From contig CM046303.1 in the NCBI GenBank assembly GCA_025267735.1, positions 38,701,380-38,765,379 on the forward strand: a DNA stretch of 64,000 bases. Direction: 5' to 3'. This document shows, one piece after another, positions 58,809 through 64,000 of the stretch (positions are counted from its first letter, which is position 1; every line of letters starts with the position of its first letter). The DNA is from Mactra quadrangularis (lineage: Eukaryota; Mollusca; Bivalvia; Venerida; Mactridae). Position numbers and translations under genes: made by a program. A model generated the notes under the pieces. It saw nothing but the letters and a program-made list of their open reading frames with translations. It searched no databases and was not told where the DNA came from.

Positions 58809-60117
58809 ACTGTCTACTTTTGTCTTTGTTTGTAAATCACGCTTAATCGGAAACTTTCGGCAAAATACATGTACTAAACAATTAATTTTGTTTTCATTTG
58901 AATAAATACATTAAAATATGCCACAACACTGGGTTTTTTTTCCCATAAACGAATGATTTCAAAATTTTAAGTACAATAACATGCCATATTTACAAATTTG
59001 ATTTATAGTCAGTAGGTTGTTATAAACATGTGTATAACCGTATACGCACATACGGAAACTCACAATTTAATGTAAGTGAAGTGTGTAATTATTATAATAA
59101 GGTAGTTCAAGCTCAGGTTAATATTGTTACACTATACATAAGCTTTAATTAAAAGTAAAATTATTGTGGTTTGTATGATCAATTTTTTTTCCAAATTTCT
59201 TTTTGAACTTTAGTAGGGCATTGTGTGTAGTTCTTCCTATGTAACCAGATATTCATTGTATATTTTTTGTTCAAGATGATTTTAGATGTTAAATGTATGC
59301 TTTATATGATATATAATTATTAACAAAATTATTCTTATAACAATACATTATTGTGCTTATTTATTTAGGTTTAACATGTGTTGTGAAAACTAACCTGTAT
59401 AACCAATAGACTATACATAGTATCTGGAAATCATATTTCTGGGTTTTCCTCTGCTAAAAACAAACTTTCACAGTTGCAATGAAAATATGTGTACAAAGAA
59501 CAGTAGGATTTAATCCATATTTTATAATAGTTAAATTTAGAATATTAGGCTTAAAAACTATGTACACAAGTAGTCCTCCACCATTCATACAAACTCAGTA
59601 ATATACATAAAATATATAATACACTACGGAAGCACGTTCACGCCATTAAAACCACTACGTTGTATAAAAGGCGATAATGTAAAACCGGTGTTACTTTTCT
59701 GAGTAATTTAATGTCTTAACTTTCAAATTTAATCAAAGTTTAGAAATTCCAAGTATTAAATTATAATGTCAGCAAGGTTTTCTTTATTTATAGCCTAAAC
59801 AAAAGAAATGTTAATTAATCACGTGAGTGAAGTTTTATGACAAAACCTATTTATTTGAGCCTAATTTTCAATACCATACCTATATGTGAATGATGTGTGG
59901 CATAGTAGCTATAACAGCTGTACCAGTCGGCAAACTATTACTCGAACCAATTGAATAGACCCAATGAAAGTACTGTTGGAAGGAATTTTTGAACGATTTT
60001 AGGAGTTCATAGTTACTGTTTCTATATCCATCATCATCTCTTTATCATTCATAATCAAATGTATTTCATTTTACATGCACATTATTCTACTGATCGAGAA
60101 ATTGTATGTTTTGATTC
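58809..60117. other. No gene seen; AT-rich spacer
   Basis: No recognisable ORF, RNA or complete element. Confidence 0.5.
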
Positions 60118-60345
60118 ACAGGCAGGGCATACTTTCGTGGAGCTATGCCATGAAATAATTTCTACGGTCAGAATATCCCTCCTACCACTCATTCTAAATC
60201 ATTTTTATACGGCAGTGTTCAGTCACTGAATTGCATCTAGAAGTAATCCAGAGATTGAGTCTTTTCAGGAACAGTGATAGGTGGATTGATGGCCACGATG
60301 TAACCTAAACAATGTGTTGCCATGGAGTTAAGGCCACTACAAATT
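60118..60345 (+). repeat. SINE family 1, 5'-truncated
   Basis: Begins inside the head (GGCAGGGCATACTTTCGTGG) and continues with the family 1 body (CATGAAATAATTTCTACGG, TCATTCTAAATCATTTTTA) and the TGTGTTGCCATGGAGTTAAG tail. Confidence 0.65.
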
Positions 60346-60986
60346 GATCACATGTTATATGTATTTTGTTCCAAAGAATGGAGCTAAAGAGCAAATAAAT
60401 TCTTTTTCTATATTTTGAATTTTGAGAAGCGAGCAAAAGCGAAGAATAAATTTGTGCGGTTTCTAAGACATTTATTTACCAAGTTAAAAAGAGCATAAAA
60501 TGTATGGACTTTCTTATATAACATATAACCATAAATATTATCTATAGACTATAGTGTAGTCATGTAATAAGTAGTTCTATGCTAGATAAAGCAAGTTAAC
60601 AAATTAATACTCCAGATGAAAATTCAATTGAATTTAAAACTAGTTAGAAGTAAGGTAGAAGAGGTTTACACCTTCATGAGTTCAAACGTAAAAGATAACT
60701 TCATTTGTCTTTGGTATTACTTTTTAAGATAACTAGGAAGCACAGATTACCAATTAACAGAACTGCACTAATCTTATAATTGACCAGTCCTGTTCACTTT
60801 TTGTGTATACAATGTAATTATATTTTGGATAATTTGCTAATGTCTAATAATACCACAAGAATTAAATCAAGCCTGATATGTTATTTTGGGACATCAAAAT
60901 TGTGGGAATGTAAAATTTTCTCCCTGTCCTACCTGCTCTCTATGGATCAATCTTCATATTTTTACACTACAAAGGCAGTAATCATA

Positions 60987-61386
60987 TTTCGGAACATTCG
61001 GAACGACTTCGGCGATCATCTACGAAGATATACCTCGGATATCAAACGTAGTAGGAATACAACCAAGTTATGAGGTCAGGCGATTAACCTCATAGGTTAA
61101 GTAGTGCCGATGTAAACAACCAACATGGCAGATCATTTTGCAGAAAGTATCGAGTACACAAAAAATGTTTAAGGATCAACTTTGATTTAAGTGAATATCA
61201 GTTACTGGCATTGAAGAGCTTTAACTGCCCATAATCGTCCGTCAGTTTTGGTGTGTGCCAGCGTTCTATTGAGTAAACGTCGGGAACGAGGCTAGATTCT
61301 ATGTTGGAACTACTTTCGCTCCTCGTGATATCCGAGGTGTATTTGCGTGGAAAATCGCCGAAGTAGTTCCGAATGATTTCGGAACA
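60987..61386. mobile_element. Inverted-repeat element (MITE/foldback), ~60-bp arms
   Basis: The left arm TTTCGGAACATTCGGAACGA..CTCGGATATC (60987-61042) is matched inversely by GATATCCGAG..GATTTCGGAACA (61327-61386). A further CATTCGGAACTACCTCGGATA repeat follows at about 61393, so the right arm is partly duplicated outside. No coding capacity; target duplication not seen. Confidence 0.65.
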
Positions 61387-61811
61387 AAGGATTCATTCGG
61401 AACTACCTCGGATATTACTGCGTAACATACTCTCGGATATATCTATGAGGCCGCGATTGAAGAAACGGCACTACTTTCGGTATCACATGATCGTTAAAAT
61501 GGCGGCGATTGTAAACAAACCGTTAAAAATATTGAAGTTTGGTTGAAAATAAGGAAAACAGCTTGATTATTCTTGTGAAAGAGTGATATTTTACTGGAAA
61601 TCGATGTCATTATATTGATTCAAATTGAGTTTGACTTTAGAATCGGTTGGATTGTCAATCATGTTGATATAAAATGAAAGTTTTAAAAATACAATTTAAT
61701 GTTTAATAAATCTATTTGCTTATGTGTATTTATAAAAATGTATATTTATAGAATCTAATTAAATAGAGGGTTAAAATCCATATAAATCTCTGATGTTTAT
61801 TTAATTTTATA

Positions 61812-61990
61812 TTATTTGTTATTGTAGGCCAGTAAAAAATCCTTAGTCTGAACTGAGATTCAGAACCAAGACCTCTAGAGTCATAAGGGGACACTACCAC
61901 ATTGCCACTTCCACAGCTAGCTTGAAGGCGAGGGAATACACATGCTGTATTAAAACTATGCCACAGGCGATCTTCATCGCTCGCTCTTAT
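61812..61990 (-). repeat. SINE-like repeat, copy 1 of a direct pair
   Basis: Shares TCTGAACTGAGATT, AGTCATAAGGGGACA, AGCTAGCTTGAAGGC and GGGAATACA-type blocks with 62107-62265, about 295 bp away in the same orientation. A weak B-box-like site is readable on the minus strand. Confidence 0.5.
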
Positions 61991-62106
61991 AAATTTGTGT
62001 TTCATACACCTCCTTAACAGAATTCATCCAAGATTCTTGGAGCTTCATTTTCTTTAGGACTATCTAAGGGTGCCATCACACAATTCTTAGTTGGTTAATT
62101 ATGTTG

Positions 62107-62265
62107 GGGGCAAAATGTTACCGGAAAAGTCCATGGTCTGAGCTGAGATTGGAACCCATGAAATCTTGAGTCATAAATGGACATTCTAGCAGGTCGCCAT
62201 TAAAGCTAGCTTGAAGGCAAGGGAGTACAAGTGCTGCATCATAACTCTGCTACATTATAAAATCG
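62107..62265 (-). repeat. SINE-like repeat, copy 2 of a direct pair
   Basis: Second copy. GGTTCCAATCTCAG on the minus strand resembles a tRNA B box better than in copy 1. Confidence 0.5.
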
Positions 62266-62707
62266 CTATAAGATCACTAGACCAGTACCATCAGGGTCTT
62301 TGATCAATAGCACCATGTAGAGGTCTCAAAAACTTATGTTGCCACTCAAATATTTCACTTAGATTAGAATCACTTTAAACACAACTACCAGTGTACCACT
62401 CGACCATCAATTCAGAAAGCAAAAGAACCTTAACCATTACACATTTGACTTGGCTCAAGCTTTTCTTCAGAGACCTTTGAGTAGACCTCACTTGAAAGAC
62501 GAATGTCCAACTTTTCAATGAGATCTGGAGGGCTAAAAAGGTGTCTAATAACTGAGTTAATGCAGTACACTGTTCATAATCCAAGTATGTTCTACATGAT
62601 TTCATCTAGTTTGTTCCTAAAAGATTTCAGGTAGAGCAGTCATCGGCTTTACATATAGATTATACCATAGACCCTATATAACATGTTTATAGGGTCCATG
62701 GTTATAC

Positions 62708-63011
62708 AGCCAGTCAGCTAGCTCAATCCGTAGCGCACGAGCCTACTGATCGAGGAGTAGTAGGTTCCATTTCTGGGCGGGGCATTCTTTCATGGAATTT
62801 GGTCATGAAATAATTTTCTATGGACATTCTCTGTTCTATCACTGATTCTAAATCATGTAGGGCAGTAGTCAGTCACTGACAAAAGTATGCACCTAGTTGT
62901 TGGTTAACAGCTAAATCCAGAGGTTTAGCTTTTCTATGAACAGTGAGTAGGTGGACTGACCGCCTTGATATAACTTATACAATGTGTTGTTACTGCATAT
63001 AACAAAAAAAA
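62708..63011 (+). repeat. tRNA-derived SINE, family 1, full length with 12-bp TSD
   Basis: Head CAGCTAGCTCAATCCGTAGC and AGGTTCCATTTC, complete body, TGTGTTGTTACTGCATATAA end and an A-rich tail. CCATGGTTATAC lies on both sides (62696-62707, 63012-63023). Best reference copy for family 1 in this window. Confidence 0.85.
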
Positions 63012-63023
63012 CCATGGTTATAC

Positions 63024-64000
63024 TTGGTACTGATTAAAGCTTTTAAGCCAATATCTAATCAAGCCTGTCTAGGGACATTGATTAGGTTGACATGTGATTG
63101 CAATATGGTTGCACTTGACTTCTAGCTGGTTTTTATTGAGCCTGATAAGTGTCTCATTCATTCTGGTGTCTCAGATTGTAAATAACTGAATGTTAGTAAG
63201 TTACACATACTGGTTACCAAGTTGATGTAACTTATAAACATTATTGAAATATCTAAATATTGTATAAAGACATGTACATGTCTTAATGTATCTATTGACA
63301 GCCAGTTACCCTATATAGGAGGCTTGTCTGTACATAATATATCTACATGGTAAATGGCTGGTGCTATAAGTAATAGAATTTAAGAAAGTTAATTGATAGA
63401 TTCTCACACATGACCTCTCAAAAGTCAACATCCAACTACAATTTACTTAAGTTTCTACCAAAAGCAATTTATCAAAAAGTTTTAGACAAATAAATAACTC
63501 CTTTTTAAAACAAGACATCAGGGTATCTCTACATAAAGGTATCTTTCTGTTGTTCAGCGTTTAATAAAATTCTTTATTGCACTAAAATAAAATAAAAACC
63601 AAGTGCCCACATATACCATTTACTTCCAAAAATCTGCATGAGAATCAAGCAGTTAACTTATTATATTTATCGTCATAAACATAGTTCTGTTAGTACAAAA
63701 TTGAGGTTCAGACAATAAGTCTAGAAATAAATATAATTATTTCTCAACAATATTTTTCTTTTTTCTTTAATTAGATCAGTAAATATGTTAAATAAATAGA
63801 TAAGGAAAAGTGAAAGGTTTTTTTTCATCAAAACTAAACTCTTAATTTTATATTGTTACAATTAAACATCAACTGTTTATTCATAGAAATAAGTAACTAT
63901 GAACAGTCAAACTAAGTTTAAAATCAAACAAAAAATTTCAAACAAAACTAGTATTATTTTAAAAGTTTTGTTACAATGAATTGAAACTTTTGAAAAATTG
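63024..64000. other. No gene seen; AT-rich spacer
   Basis: Nothing recognisable apart from simple A/T-rich runs. Confidence 0.5.

Noticed and set aside
62375..62605. 76-codon minus-strand frame as a gene
   Set aside because: No recognisable domain or neighbouring exon; the length is expected by chance.

Overview
The window looks like nuclear DNA of a bivalve mollusc. It is AT-rich and intron-bearing, and it holds tRNA-derived SINEs and tandem arrays built on a GGTCAAAGGTCAAGGTCAC core, a type I associate with bivalve genomes. The organism call is an inference from repeat style; no mitochondrial or rRNA marker is present.

Only one host gene can be supported. Nine exons on the + strand between 37620 and 52603 splice with compatible phases into a 568-codon reading frame. 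It encodes an ankyrin-repeat, multi-pass membrane, DHHC-type protein S-acyltransferase, with the architecture of the HIP14/ZDHHC17-ZDHHC13/Akr1 group but a divergent sequence. Its introns carry a possible Mutator- or Merlin-type element, a dead mariner-sized element, MITEs, SINEs and a 63-bp tandem repeat that runs into a splice acceptor.

Almost everything else is mobile or repetitive. Region by region: 1-10 kb has two tandem-array elements, SINEs and palindromes. 10.5-17.0 kb is one long LINE with a perfect 16-bp target duplication, a 5' region without a recognisable ORF1, and an ORF2 broken by two small frameshifts and one stop. 17-27.7 kb has SINEs, a hAT-type MITE with an 8-bp target duplication, and dispersed repeats. 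27.9-37.5 kb is an almost continuous run of four unrelated tandem arrays, each of whose units carries a hairpin or palindrome (69-bp, about 62-78-bp, 45-bp and about 200-bp units); the last lies inside a 5.0-kb element with 52-bp terminal inverted repeats whose right end stops 75 bp before the first coding exon. 52.9-58.8 kb holds five sequence-unrelated families of tandem-array elements packed together, one nested in another.

The most notable observation is that these five families (eight copies, all in + orientation) share one terminal layout. They start after a T-run with an A or TA followed by a sub-terminal inverted repeat, and they end with the matching inverted repeat, a short perfect hairpin and (C)TTGT(T). 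The nested copy has its empty site in a sister repeat unit and shows insertion between two Ts with no target duplication. This fits Helentron-associated (HINE-like) rolling-circle elements. The second most notable feature is the chain of hairpin-bearing satellites at 27.9-37.5 kb. No CRISPR, operon, bacterial or viral gene was seen.
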